A stretch of 64,000 nucleotides of DNA from NCBI GenBank assembly GCA_036924285.1, contig JAYKYS010000014.1, positions 5,456,001 to 5,520,000 on the forward strand, written 5' to 3'. Within the stretch, counting starts at the first letter, position 1. Every line of letters begins with the position of its first letter. This document shows, one piece after another, positions 54,191-64,000 of this stretch. The notes beneath the pieces were generated by a model. That model was not told the DNA's origin. It did not search any database and saw only the letters and a list, made by a program, of their open reading frames with translations. The position numbers were made by a program, and so were the translations under genes. Source of the stretch: Asterella californica (lineage: Eukaryota > Streptophyta > Marchantiopsida > Marchantiales > Aytoniaceae).

Positions 54191-55030
54191 TTCAACGGTC
54201 TAGATGTAATCTTTTCTTTGTAGGAAATGAGATCCACCATTTTCGGGCGAAAGACAATATAAGCAATGCGATTCTCAAGCATTATACCTTTTTCATGTTT
54301 TCATTTTTTGTTAGTTAATTTTTGATTACGCAAGATTGCGGAGTGAGAGTGTGAATGACGTGAGCGAAGGCAATTACCTACGAAGGACGTAGTTTTCTGT
54401 CGCATGTGTAAATCTGATTGATGCAGACCTCCATAGTTGACCTTCGGTGAAGAGAGTCTTCCGGCTATTTAAGTGAAGGACATTTCGAGAATCTGAGAAC
54501 ATATCAGTTACTGTGAAGTGGAAGAGCATAAGTTAAATTGTAAGAAGAGTTCGGAATATGGTGGCTTCGTCTTAAGTCTGTCTTCTTCAAATAAGTGGGA
54601 TTCTTAAGAGAGAGGATTTAGTTGGAAGAACACTTCTTAGGAAGAGTAAGGGCTTATTCTTTGAGCCTTGATGTGAAGTCTGTATTCTTCTGTCTTTTCA
54701 GAAGAAGACTAGTAACATCTCAGCAGTATTTGCTATCTCATTTGTTCATACGTTGTCGTGTTGTGGATTGGCTAGGGTGTGAAACCACCACATATCTTTA
54801 TCGTACGTGTTTGGTGTTGAGGAGCCACTGGGACCTTATCGTGTCAAAAGATAAAGCTCCATGTGGACGATCCGTGTACTCTCTGCTGAGTGGAGATAAG
54901 GATAGTACTCTTGTCGTCATATGTGAGGTTGATGTATAAGAAGAGAGATGTGCGGAGCTTGAGATATGGAGTGTAGAGTATCCACGTCTAGTGTGAGTGT
55001 GATCAGTATCATCGGAGGAAGTAAGCGGCA
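54191..55030. other. no gene seen, possible element leader
   Basis: Several short frames only. A GTATCATCGGAG-like sequence at about 55007 sits just before the next ORF and faintly resembles a decayed initiator-Met primer site (as in F), which would make the preceding bases an LTR. No repeat partner was found. Confidence 0.35.
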
Positions 55031-55261
55031 GTGCGAGTGGTAGGTATGAACGGAGAGCCCTTTCGTGCTCTTGATCTTCCACTTGCACATCCATTCGTCA
55101 TTAAGATCCATTGTCTATCGCGAGATCACTTTCGAGTATTTATGGTAGTTCATTGGGGAGAGTCGTTTATGACAGCGATGATGACTACTCCGGATCCTAT
55201 CATTCTTCCCATTGTTACTTACGACGCTGTTTGGGATCTTACTGTCTACATCTTGCTCTGA
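55031..55261 (+). CDS. FGEDF-type small ORF 1
   Basis: 76 residues. HFRVFMVVHWGESFMTAMM then IILPIVTYDAVWDLTVYILL matches leader ORF 1 of F (41218-40973). The DNA has diverged while the protein is kept: in the 18 codons of the ILP..VYIL block most third bases differ. It is followed within six bases by ORF 2 in the same frame (TGA between them). Confidence 0.55.
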   Translation: MRVVGMNGEPFRALDLPLAHPFVIKIHCLSRDHFRVFMVVHWGESFMTAMMTTPDPIILPIVTYDAVWDLTVYILL

Positions 55262-55267
55262 TGTGGT

Positions 55268-55483
55268 ATGGATCCTCCACTGGATCTGAACTTTCCAGCG
55301 AGAGTTCCGTTCAACACCTGGGTCAAAATACGTTGTTACAGTCGACCAAAGGTGGCGCATCGAGAGTTTGTCGTGAGGAACTTCGGAGAGGATTATTACA
55401 ACCAGATAATAGCTTCATCCGTTTTTTTTGTAGTTCCGTTTATTGTCAATCGTTTTAGAGTTGAAATTCTGACTCTATATTGA
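55268..55483 (+). CDS. FGEDF-type small ORF 2
   Basis: 71 residues. FNTWVKIRCYSRPKVAHREF and VVRNFGEDYYNQII match leader ORF 2 of F. The pair has the same order and near-contact spacing as in F, but no gag follows here, so this looks like the 5' part of a truncated relative of F. Confidence 0.55.
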   Translation: MDPPLDLNFPARVPFNTWVKIRCYSRPKVAHREFVVRNFGEDYYNQIIASSVFFVVPFIVNRFRVEILTLY

Positions 55484-57540
55484 GCGTAGTTTGTCCTTCG
55501 TGTCTACGTGCTTCGTGGCCGACGGTATCGTCAACGGCACATGTTTGTGTCTTGGATAAAAATTAATTCCTTGTGTTTGTCATATGAGTGAAGACAAAAC
55601 CTTTTTTGTCAACTTATTTCTTATTGGTCGAAAGTTTGACCAATCACCTTCTACCAAGTTCCTTTCACGTTTTCGAGGGTTAGGGGCACTTCCCATGATC
55701 CATTCGCGTAGTGTGAGATATGGTTGGAAAGCTTGGGAGACGAGGATGCCCGTGGACTCAATGGTTGCTCGATTTGAAGCACGGATGAGAACGTTTTGAT
55801 CAATTGAAGCTGAGGGGGTCAAATTCATGATCAATTTTGTTTCCGTGAGGTCTTTCTCACTTTCTAGGAATTCTATGAGGGTGCTGGAGATGAATTGACT
55901 GTTGCTGGAAAGCTCTTGAGATAGGCTTGCTGATGGACTCCGAGATCAATTGATTCCAAGCGGAGTGAAAAAGTTATGGCCGGCTGAAGTTGGGTGTCTC
56001 AAATCGGAGGCTATGATAGTAGGCAACTGTAAACAGGAGACATTGAGAGAGATATGGAGATTTTGAGGTCAAATTTCGCTATGAAACCTTCTAAGGTCTG
56101 AGAAGGTACAGTCAGCTACCTACCTGTGAATTTTCAGACCATTTGGATTATTGGGTTGAAGGGAAACGTTGTTTTTGTGCACAAGGGTCTGCATATCGTC
56201 TTGTATCATTGATGAAAAGGGCTTGATCATTCCGAGAGTTTGGTTGAGGATCTGCTGGTGAAATTTTACAGAGTGGTAGTGATGGTGACACATTAGCTTC
56301 CTGAGAAGTTTGAGCCATTTTTGTCGAGTGGTTTGTGAGGAGTCAAACAGCAAAATTCTGTCGAAATAGTATCATGTTATAAGAAACAACGAACTTTGGA
56401 AGGGCATAGCTGCCAACTCAGAGATGATCTCTCTGCATGTAATACCTTAATAGAGAGATTATTGTACAGGCTATCTACTGGCCTTGGTTTCATTTCATTC
56501 TGAGCTGTGGTTGAGGAGTGACAGCGAGGTAAAGTTGAGAGGTTCTTGCTCCGAAAGATGCAATAGTCAAGATTCTTTGAAGAACAGGTCGACCTGGAGG
56601 TTTTGCTAGTGCTTCAGAGCACTTGATCATGAGTATGGAGAGTTGTTGACAGTATTACCCGTGTTTGGATCCTCTCCATACTCGCATGCCTGTTTGTACG
56701 CCCAGTTGGTTTGATTGGATTTGTGTGCGGGCGTTGAGCTTAGATTTCTTTTCTATTATGAGTGCTGGTATTTTTCTTGTGGTGAGGCTGGAGTGATGAC
56801 CAGTAGATCCAAGATTGCTTGCGGTGATGGCAGGAACAGGTTGCCCGTGCTTGTTACCCTGGTTCTATTCTTAGTCGAGTAAGAGAGAGATTTGCCGAGA
56901 GGACGTGAGGATATCGTAGCGAGATAGGTTCAAAGTGTACTTGGATGTCAGAGAGAGGTTTGGGTGGTCGATGGTTCTGAGTCACGGAGTGCGACACGTA
57001 CTCTCTACAGCTAGATACCCGGTGTATTCTCAGATAAGAAAGCATGTCATACGACAACGTCTATCTTCTCGAATCTTTTATATGTATTGTTGGAAGGGTC
57101 CCTGATCAAGAACTATTTCATTGTTATTTGTCTTTGATTTATCAGGTTGTGCTTGGGTTTGTTTCTTTCTGTTTTTTTCTTATCAGACTTAATCTCTCAT
57201 CAGGATATTATTCTATTCCGTGAGAATAACAAAAAACTACTAGAATTACCATTATGACGTTGTAGTACTATGTTTTGTGTAATTGTTAACTGTATCTTCG
57301 TGAGAACGATCCTTAATTTACTATTTCTGATACATTGTGTTTCTCTGGGTTGTTACAAGGATCATCATTGCAATCCTTCTCCAGCGAACTTTCACATGAA
57401 TTGCATATAGTACATTTGGGATCACCCTGACAAGATGAACTTCAGTTTGTATAATTATCACTAAATACTTCTCTTCGTCTTGAGTGAGCAAGAGTATCTT
57501 TCATTACTAACTGATTCATGAAAGAGTATGTTTATGAACT
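55484..57540. other. no gene seen, LTR-like text in part
   Basis: Bases 55790-56120 contain wording reminiscent of the A/D LTRs (for example GCTGAGGGGGTCAAA against GCTGAGGGGGTCTGAAA) but no alignable copy. On the minus strand 57440-57300 has a short Cys-rich frame (CTICNSCESSLEKDC) after a possible AG acceptor, which could be a further exon of the gene to the right; support is weak. Confidence 0.4.
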
Positions 57541-57673
57541 CATAACGTGCATTTCCTTCACCAGCCGAGTCATGTTGTTAATATTCTACGCAAGAAAAGT
57601 TTAACGTGCCTCACTATGTATAAAATTTCACCCTCTACTACTCAAAAGTCAGATCGAAACAACAAAAACTTAC

Positions 57674-57803
57674 CTTTCTCTGCAGCATTGGTCAGGACCA
57701 CATCCGTAGATGTGAGCAACAAAGAGGAAAGGTCCAAAAATCGACCTGACATCAAAAGTGCCTCCGTCTCCGAGACGAACTGAACAATCTCCGGCTCCGC
57801 AAT
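57674..57803 (-). CDS. exon of an unrecognised spliced gene
   Basis: 130 bases between a TTTCAG acceptor and a GTAAGT donor. It encodes IAEPEIVQFVSETEALLMSG through TSTDVVLTNAAEK, 43 codons plus one base. The upstream exon (58005-58175) ends in phase 0, which fits. The peptide looks like normal helical cellular protein, unlike the retroelement frames. I do not recognise the family; the gene may be cut on its 3' side by the 55.5-57.5 kb region. Confidence 0.55.
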
Positions 57804-58004
57804 CTGAAACATCAAGATAACATAACTAGCTTGAGTTGCAATTGCAGAAACGTCTCGTCCAAGAACTCGACTATAACACGTCACAAATTCATAGTCACAC
57901 TTTGAAAACATGAACAGATGAAACACACAAAATGCCACCTAGTGCAGCTATAAGAAACCTAAAATAATAAAATCGACCAACCAAAAACACAGAAAAGTAC
58001 GTAC

Positions 58005-58175
58005 ATCGGCACTGCCTTGTGACAAAGTCAGCTCGGATACGGTTCGAGCCATTGCCATCATGGGTTCCTCATCCGAAGTCTCTACCAGAGTCGTCATGGG
58101 TGCCCCGCAATGGATCGAGATAGCAAGCACGATGTCATAAGAGTGCAGTTGCTGCTCCAATTTCATCAATTTGAC
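58005..58175 (-). CDS. exon of an unrecognised spliced gene
   Basis: 171 bases, exactly 57 codons, between a TTATCAG acceptor and a GTACGT donor. It encodes VKLMKLEQQLHSYDIVLAIS and continues through TLVETSDEEPMMAMARTVSE. Joining to 57674-57803 keeps one frame. Upstream (58565-58300, minus strand) is sequence with the look of a 5' leader (AGGGTTTTCC), but no first exon could be fixed. Confidence 0.55.
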
Positions 58176-58744
58176 CTGATAAGAGCAAGTGCGTCGGCCG
58201 TCATTCTTTTGTAGACGTGGTGCTGAGAGTTTAAAACTTCATATACTGAGCGCTAGCTCCAAATTTACAAATAAAAAAACAAGAAAAATGCACCACACTT
58301 TATAATGTAGGAATGCTTAATGCCCGCAAATATTCTTGTCCCATTGGGAGAAATGAAGCAGAGGATGTGTAACACACTGCGCATAAGAAGAGAAGTTGCG
58401 AGTTCCTTACTTGCTTTGGAGGGCAGGAGGGCTCGTCCCACGTGGTCGGTTGTGCACAATAGAGAACAAAGAGCGGAAAAGGAAAACCCTAAACTCTCAC
58501 TGATCACTTGTAGCGAACAGACAGAATGTGGAACAATTAGAAGGTGATTCACATCATTGACACGCACACGGTGAAATTCGTCCGTCTAGCTTGGACGTAA
58601 AGAAGGGTTTAAGCAATCCGACAAGCCTCAATGCAGTTCTTTCCGTAGTCGTTGTTCCATAGTTAATTCATGTTATGAATCTACTGTGATACTTCTATTG
58701 TTAGTATTCATGTACAACTGTGTAGTAACTTAGGCGTAAAAATG
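58176..58744. other. upstream region of the spliced gene
   Basis: A 100-residue minus-strand frame (58567-58265) exists but has no support beyond being open. Promoter elements were not identified. Confidence 0.35.
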
Positions 58745-60292
58745 TAGAACTCAGTCAATTGTACATCGATCTTCTCTTTTATTTGGCACGAGTAATCTGC
58801 ACACAGCTTTATAATTACATTATAATATTGCTGCTTAGAAAATTTTGTTTCCACTGTAAGTAATGAACGAGTCCCCAAAGTCTTATAATGTGATTTTCAT
58901 TTTATTTTCTTTAATAAGACTAAGTGATAACTAGGTTTCAAACTTAGCAGTCACTTTCATCTGAATGTTTGGGCGTGATAATTTTATCCAAGCATCTAAA
59001 ATAAAATGAGACTTTATGGATGTATATTTTTTCTTATAATATAATTTAAGAATTGTAATAACATAATATTGATCTTGGTTCAAGAAATAAACAAAGTTGG
59101 AAGATGGATGGAACTCAACGAATGTTTAATAATTGTAATTATATCATTCAATACGCATGCAAATCAGGTGTTGTATGCAGTCAGATACAAAGAACTACAA
59201 AAAGATTTTCAAAGAATAAAATAATAATGTTTTATTCATCCTAACATAATTATTTCTTCTAAAGTATCTTGTTTTGATGAATCTAACATGCGGAAAAACC
59301 ATCAAATTATATTTGTATAATATTTCAAAGTCTCATTCTATCTTTTTTTTGGAAGAAAGATAAACTAAAAAATAATAATTTTCAATATAAGTTTTTGTAA
59401 ATATAGTTATCAATGATTTTCTAACTAATCATTGGTAACTCGTCCTTGCATTTATAGTGAGGCAAAATGAATATGAAAACTTAAAAGTCTAGTGATAGCT
59501 CTCATGAACTTGGGTAAAAATATAAGTAGTACATCTTACTTTGTATAATAAGTTGAAAAATTTTAAGTTTCATCTTAGTCTTCAAAGGAGATAAACAAAA
59601 TTTTGATATTTTTGGGTAAATCATATGATTGTTTTTTCTAACTTACTACGTTTGTTTCTTCAACAAACCTTTACACAAGAGAGTTTGAACCATTCGGAAC
59701 AATAATTGATATAGATGTAAAAATTATAAGAACAACATGTGAGAAATAAAAAAGATAACAAACAAATCAAGACGATGAAGAATGTAGATTCGGCTGAAAA
59801 TGAGAATTCTCATCTCCTTGGGATGATGGAGAAAAAGTAATGTTGTCATGTAGTGGATCAGCTATGAAAAAATCATGATTATTGAAACATATTTTCTCAT
59901 AAATATATCACTATAATATATTTATGATACGGTCATTGTGTAGATATTGTTGAGATATTGGTAATTTTTATTATTATGAATTGAACTCAAATGAAAGAAT
60001 TATTGAATTTGAAACTTTAGACTTTTGTATGTCATGGACTTTGATGTGATATTCAATTTTTTACATGGTGAAAAACATTGACTAAGTGATGAGATGACAA
60101 GTCAAGATTAACATGAATGTTTATATAACTGTGACATGACAAAGTGCATGTAAAATTGCATGCATGTCAATTTCTTTAAAAGACTTCACATGGATGATAA
60201 AGGAATGTCTCGAAGGAAATTTAAGATGACAAAATATTTCACTAGAGATCATTTTTAGAGAAAACACATTACCAAAATGTTGAAATATAAAG

Positions 60293-60900
60293 TGAGAACT
60301 TTAGACCTGGGAGGTTTCAAGGGCATTAACATCAATTAACTTCCATGTTGAGAAAGAGTTTAGTAAAATTTGAGTGAGAAAAAAATTTGAATCAGATAAT
60401 ATGAAAAAATTATTCAGGGTTTTCTAGCATAATTAAAATCACCACGTTTAGAACTAACATCCAAAATTGATTTGAAATTGGTTGTACATTTTAAAATTAT
60501 CGTTATGCATATGTTATAAGAACAATTTTGATGGATCATAATTTTCTGTTAGAAGATTTGTTTTGATACATGTCATATACTGTTGGAAATGATATTTTAA
60601 TATGAGAATTTTAGACTTGGGAGGTTTCAAATGCATTAACATCAACTAACTTCCATGTTGAGGAAGAGTTTAGTAAAATTTGAGTGAGAAAAAATTTGAA
60701 TGAGATAATATGAAAAACTTGTTCACAAGAGTTTTATAGCATAATTAAAATCATCATATTTAGAACTAGCATCCAAAGTTGATTTGAAACTGGTTGTACA
60801 TCTTAAATTATCGTTATGCATATGTTATAAGAAAAATTTCAACGGATCATAATTTTCTGTGAGAAGATTTGTTTTGATACATGTCATATATAATTGGTAA
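60293..60900 (+). repeat. tandem duplication inside host copy 2
   Basis: The block that starts with GGGAGGTTTCAA and contains CATTAACATCAA and AACTTCCATGTTGA occurs twice, at about 60293 and 60602. Copy 1 has it once (about 10090). Confidence 0.8.
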
Positions 60901-61189
60901 GGTTATGTTAATAACTATGCAGTAGAAACATTGGATTTAGATTTAAGGCAACTGAACAAAAGATCACATACTGCTATAGTATGTATAATATTTTATATAA
61001 TATAAAAATTAAAACATATAAAATTATTCAAATTTTGGACTGGAATAGCTTGTACTCGTATTTTTAGCTTTTACATTATCAAACAACCAGATGTGAATAT
61101 ATTTCTATTTACATCTTTTGCACAAATAGATATAATAGATATAGACAATATATTCTTAAATAGAATTGAATGAGATTAAAAAGTTTTAG

Positions 61190-61445
61190 TATTTAGATAA
61201 TAAAAAGAGCTAGAAATGAGTACTTTTATCATAGTTAGTATTAGGAGATGCATTATAAGTATTCTCTGTTGTCACTATTTCAGTTGACGAATCTAAAAAT
61301 GAGGAGTTATATCAAAAATCACTTACCAAGATTCACATTCTAAAAAATATTATAGATAAAAAAGTGATGATTATTATTATGATAATTATTTTGAGATTTG
61401 ATACCACAAGTTTTAAGATAAATGTAATTGTAAACAAAAATTTAT
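61190..61445 (+). repeat. direct repeat R, copy 2 left
   Basis: Same block as 63443-63623, including GCATTATAAGTATTCTCT. The pair flanks about 2 kb holding the ORF remnants. Confidence 0.7.
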
Positions 61446-61654
61446 TATCATAAATGTTAACATAAAAGGTATTACATTAGAAAAAAAAGAAACTACTTGG
61501 AACTTCTTTTTTCTCACCATCCTATCATATTTACATCAATAATTCAAATCTTGTCATATATAAGATTTAATCTCTCCAAGACATATTTATCTCAGTTTAT
61601 GTCATATGATATTGTAGAGCTTGCGTTTGCGTTTGTTGCGAGGAATCGTTCACT

Positions 61655-62471
61655 TTGAGTGCAATCACCCATTTTCAAGTTTTACTGAGACTTGACGTCG
61701 TTGTAAAAGGGTTCACAACGATCATTTTTGTAAAGATTTCGTGTCTGGTTCTAATCATGAATGCTTTGTGGTTTATTTTTTTCATCCCCATAGAGTGGAA
61801 ATCATTGTTGGAGTTTCAATACCATACTCTGAAGTAAAGATAAGAGAGGAGCATGTTGTGGAAGTTAAAGAACTAATCGAGGAAACTTGAGAAGCGTGTT
61901 GGAGGATGCTACCATGGATCGATACACTTCATGTGTACTGGATCCCCTGTATTTCATAGATGCAAAACTTCACAATGATACAAAATGAGGCAAAAAAAAT
62001 AGACAAAAAAAAGCTGGAATTATTTGATTAATTATAATTCTTAAATTGCTATCTTCTTGGAATTGAAACAACTGATAAGTTTAGCATAGGGGTTGTTGAG
62101 GGTACGATTTTCTTGCAAAGCAATGAAGTTAAGTACCAACATAATCTCTTATGTCAACCATTCTGGTTCTATAGCTTCATAAAGAGCAAGATATCTAAAT
62201 ATGGTGAACTAATGTTGCAAGCACATCTATGACCAACGGAGAAGAAGAAAAAGATGATGAGTTCTCAAAGAAGAATCATCCAACAAGCAAGATGATCAGA
62301 ATTGTCACAAGTATGACAAACAGAGAAACCAAAGAAGATGGTGATGAAAGAACATCTTCCAAGGAAAAGTATTCCACGGACAAGAGTACTACAACTCCAA
62401 AAAACATTAGAAGCTTGAATTCAGCAAACAACAATGTTAACAGACTTGATGATGGTGATTTAGAGTACTAA
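61655..62471 (+). pseudogene. unrecognised host ORF remnant, copy 2
   Basis: Fragments at 61655-61837 and 62229-62471 match copy 1 (11091-11943). An AT-rich insertion near 61985-62045 and several stops separate them. Function unknown. Confidence 0.45.
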
Positions 62472-62572
62472 AATACGAGAACATGGAATATAAAGTAATA
62501 TAAAGCATTAATGAAACTCTTGTGACTCGACACACAGATCGGCAATAAATTATCGAGAAGTCTGTTTCAATT

Positions 62573-62911
62573 GTGCTAAGAACAGATGTGAAATATTTTT
62601 GTAGTCATATAACATTTCTCTTTGTTGATTTGTGTGGTACATCCAAGAAAGAAAGAACTGATGGAGAAATTTGCAAGAATCAAAATTTTGTTACCCTATC
62701 AGCTCAATGTTTGGAAGATCGTGACTTCTCAATTGTGCATGTGTTGAAGAACAACCATGAGATCACATGTAAGGCCATCATTTTTCCACCACTTGCTTAC
62801 TTCGATCTGTGGAGCGCTGCTGCTAAAGATTTGACAGTTTCAAATGAAATCATGTCTTCAATTTCTGTGGCTTTCAAGGAATATTGGATTGTGAATGAAC
62901 TACTCATCTGA
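62573..62911 (+). CDS. hypothetical ORF at the empty F site
   Basis: 112 residues, with VHVLKNNHEITCKAIIFPPL and a C-terminal EYWIVNELLI. In copy 1 this frame is split by element F and carries extra stops. The middle part reads like a real protein fragment, but I do not recognise it and no start context decides the N-terminus. Confidence 0.4.
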   Translation: MLRTDVKYFCSHITFLFVDLCGTSKKERTDGEICKNQNFVTLSAQCLEDRDFSIVHVLKNNHEITCKAIIFPPLAYFDLWSAAAKDLTVSNEIMSSISVAFKEYWIVNELLI

Positions 62912-63369
62912 ATTTGACATGCAAGCAAGTACTAGATGTAGAAATAACAATCATAAAACATTCGTTGATAAATCATAGCTTTTCACATATGAACATGAGA
63001 GTACATGAGAAGCATGGATATACGAATCAGATCTCTGAAGTAGGAGTACCGGTCCCATCGAGGAGTTTGTACAATAAGTAATATTCAAAATTCAAACCAA
63101 GGGAACTTGTAGCTAGCATTGAAATTTATCTGAAAATGCAACAACATATCGTCTGTATTATCATAGTGATCAAGTAAGTTAATTCAGTTTCTAGGATTTG
63201 TTTTCTATTCATCTACTTTACAACAACGTATGCTTGTTAGTTCGAATAAGGAGATATAGAATAACTCAGATATTTCTTAGTGTTGAATTGTCTTTTTCCA
63301 CATTTTTATTCTTTCCATGGATACTTGTATCATATATATATCATGTATATATACCAAATATAGATGTCT

Positions 63370-63435
63370 CATATGTTTTAGCATACAATCTTCTAAGAGA
63401 AAGGTCGTGGATTCAATCCCTTGCGATTACGATTG
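63370..63435 (+). repeat. tRNA-like box A and box B remnant, copy 2
   Basis: TTTTAGCATACAATCTTCTA, then AAGGTCGTGGATTCAATCCC, the latter close to a box B. It pairs with 43260-43335. Confidence 0.35.
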
Positions 63436-63442
63436 GAGAGCT

Positions 63443-63623
63443 AGTTTTAATATTTAGACAGTAAAAAGAGCTAGAAATTACATAAAAATTTAGTATTCTT
63501 ATCAAAGTTAGTATTAAGATATGCATTATAAGTATTCTCTACTGTTTCAATTCACGAATCTAAAACTGAGGAGTTATATCAAAAACACTCATCGAGATTC
63601 ACGTTCGAGAAAAATATTATAGA
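63443..63623 (+). repeat. direct repeat R, copy 2 right
   Basis: Right partner of 61190-61445. It stops abruptly at ATAGAC (63624), where inverted sequence begins. Confidence 0.7.
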
Positions 63624-64000
63624 CCTTTACTTCAGAGTATGGTGTTGAAACTCCAACAATGATTGCCACTCTCTGAGGATGAAAAAAATAAACCATAAAG
63701 CATTCATGATTAGAACCAAACACGAAATCTTTACAAAAAATGAAAAGAAGTCTATTGGGATTGAAATGATCGTTGTGAACCCTTTTACAATGACGTCAAG
63801 TCTCAGTAAAACTTGAATATGGGTGATTGCACTCAAAGTAAACGACTCCTTCATTTGCAAGCTCTACAACATCATATGACGTAAATTGAGATAAACTATA
63901 TCTTGATGAGATTAAACTTTATATATGACAAGATTTAAATTATTGATGTAAATATGATATGATGGTGAGGAAAAAAGTTTCAAGTAGTTTCTTCTTTTTT
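63624..64000 (-). repeat. inverted partial third copy of the host segment
   Basis: Reverse complement of about 61460-61836, from CTTTACTTCAGAG onward. It contains the 77-residue minus-strand frame 63860-63627, matching the hydrophobic fragments at 11091 and 61655. It runs off the window. Confidence 0.85.

Larger units (their letters stand above)
58745..63623. repeat. AT-rich host segment, copy 2
   Basis: Direct copy of 8334-12173 plus 41763-43631 without the F insertion. The unoccupied F target is GTTAC at 62690-62694. It differs by scattered substitutions and small indels, by a tandem duplication of about 305 bases (60293-60900), and by the absence of the 0.7-kb insert. Bases 58745-61600 hold no gene that I can support. 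Confidence 0.88.

Noticed and set aside
55484..57060. A further LTR at the right of E
   Set aside because: Some words recall the A/D LTRs, but there is no alignable copy, no TG..CA pair and no target duplication.

Overview
This is a repeat-dominated stretch of a plant nuclear genome. The evidence is plant-type Ty3/Gypsy LTR retrotransposons (one with a C-terminal chromodomain and an initiator-Met tRNA primer site), TATAAATAG-type LTR promoters, AT-rich intergenic DNA and a small GT-AG spliced gene fragment. No ribosomal, organellar or bacterial features are seen. A non-seed plant such as a bryophyte or lycophyte seems plausible because two families carry an unusual reverse transcriptase, but the species cannot be fixed from the sequence alone.

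Layout. 1-7767: element A1 (minus strand), a decayed Ty3/Gypsy copy with near-identical LTRs; its left LTR runs off the window. 7768-12173 and 41763-43631: an AT-rich host segment, split by a large insertion. 12174-41757: the insertion, a chromovirus-type element F flanked by the target duplication ATTAC. It is a nest: F contains D1 (14118-39057), D1 contains unknown element C (17354-31206), and C contains a Gypsy element B (19000-26763) and a solo B LTR (28807-29720). A second D copy, D2, lies inverted against D1 (31406-37959). 43632-51986: C-like leader sequence fused to A2, whose gag-protease and pol frames are open throughout. 51987-54190: element E, carrying an unknown coiled-coil protein related to the one in C. 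55031-55483: two small ORFs matching two ORFs in the leader of F. 57674-58175: two exons of an unrecognised gene. 58745-63623: a second copy of the AT-rich host segment without the F insertion, followed by the start of an inverted partial third copy to the window end.

How the parts work. A and D are one lineage: LTRs begin TGTCG and end CGACA, a gag-protease frame comes first, and a pol frame (RT, RNase H, integrase) appears to be reached by -1 frameshifting at a conserved GGGTTTT. B has a gag with two zinc-knuckle ORFs, but its integrase core is deleted. F keeps gag, protease, integrase and chromodomain pieces but has lost RT and RNase H to the D1 insertion. Nearly every copy is disabled, often by C-to-T or G-to-A stop codons of the kind expected from methylated cytosine decay. 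A2 is the best preserved in coding sequence but has lost its 5' LTR and the first gag residues.

The least explained items are the C/E protein family, the duplicated FGEDF-type ORF pair, and the frameshift signal shared by A and D.
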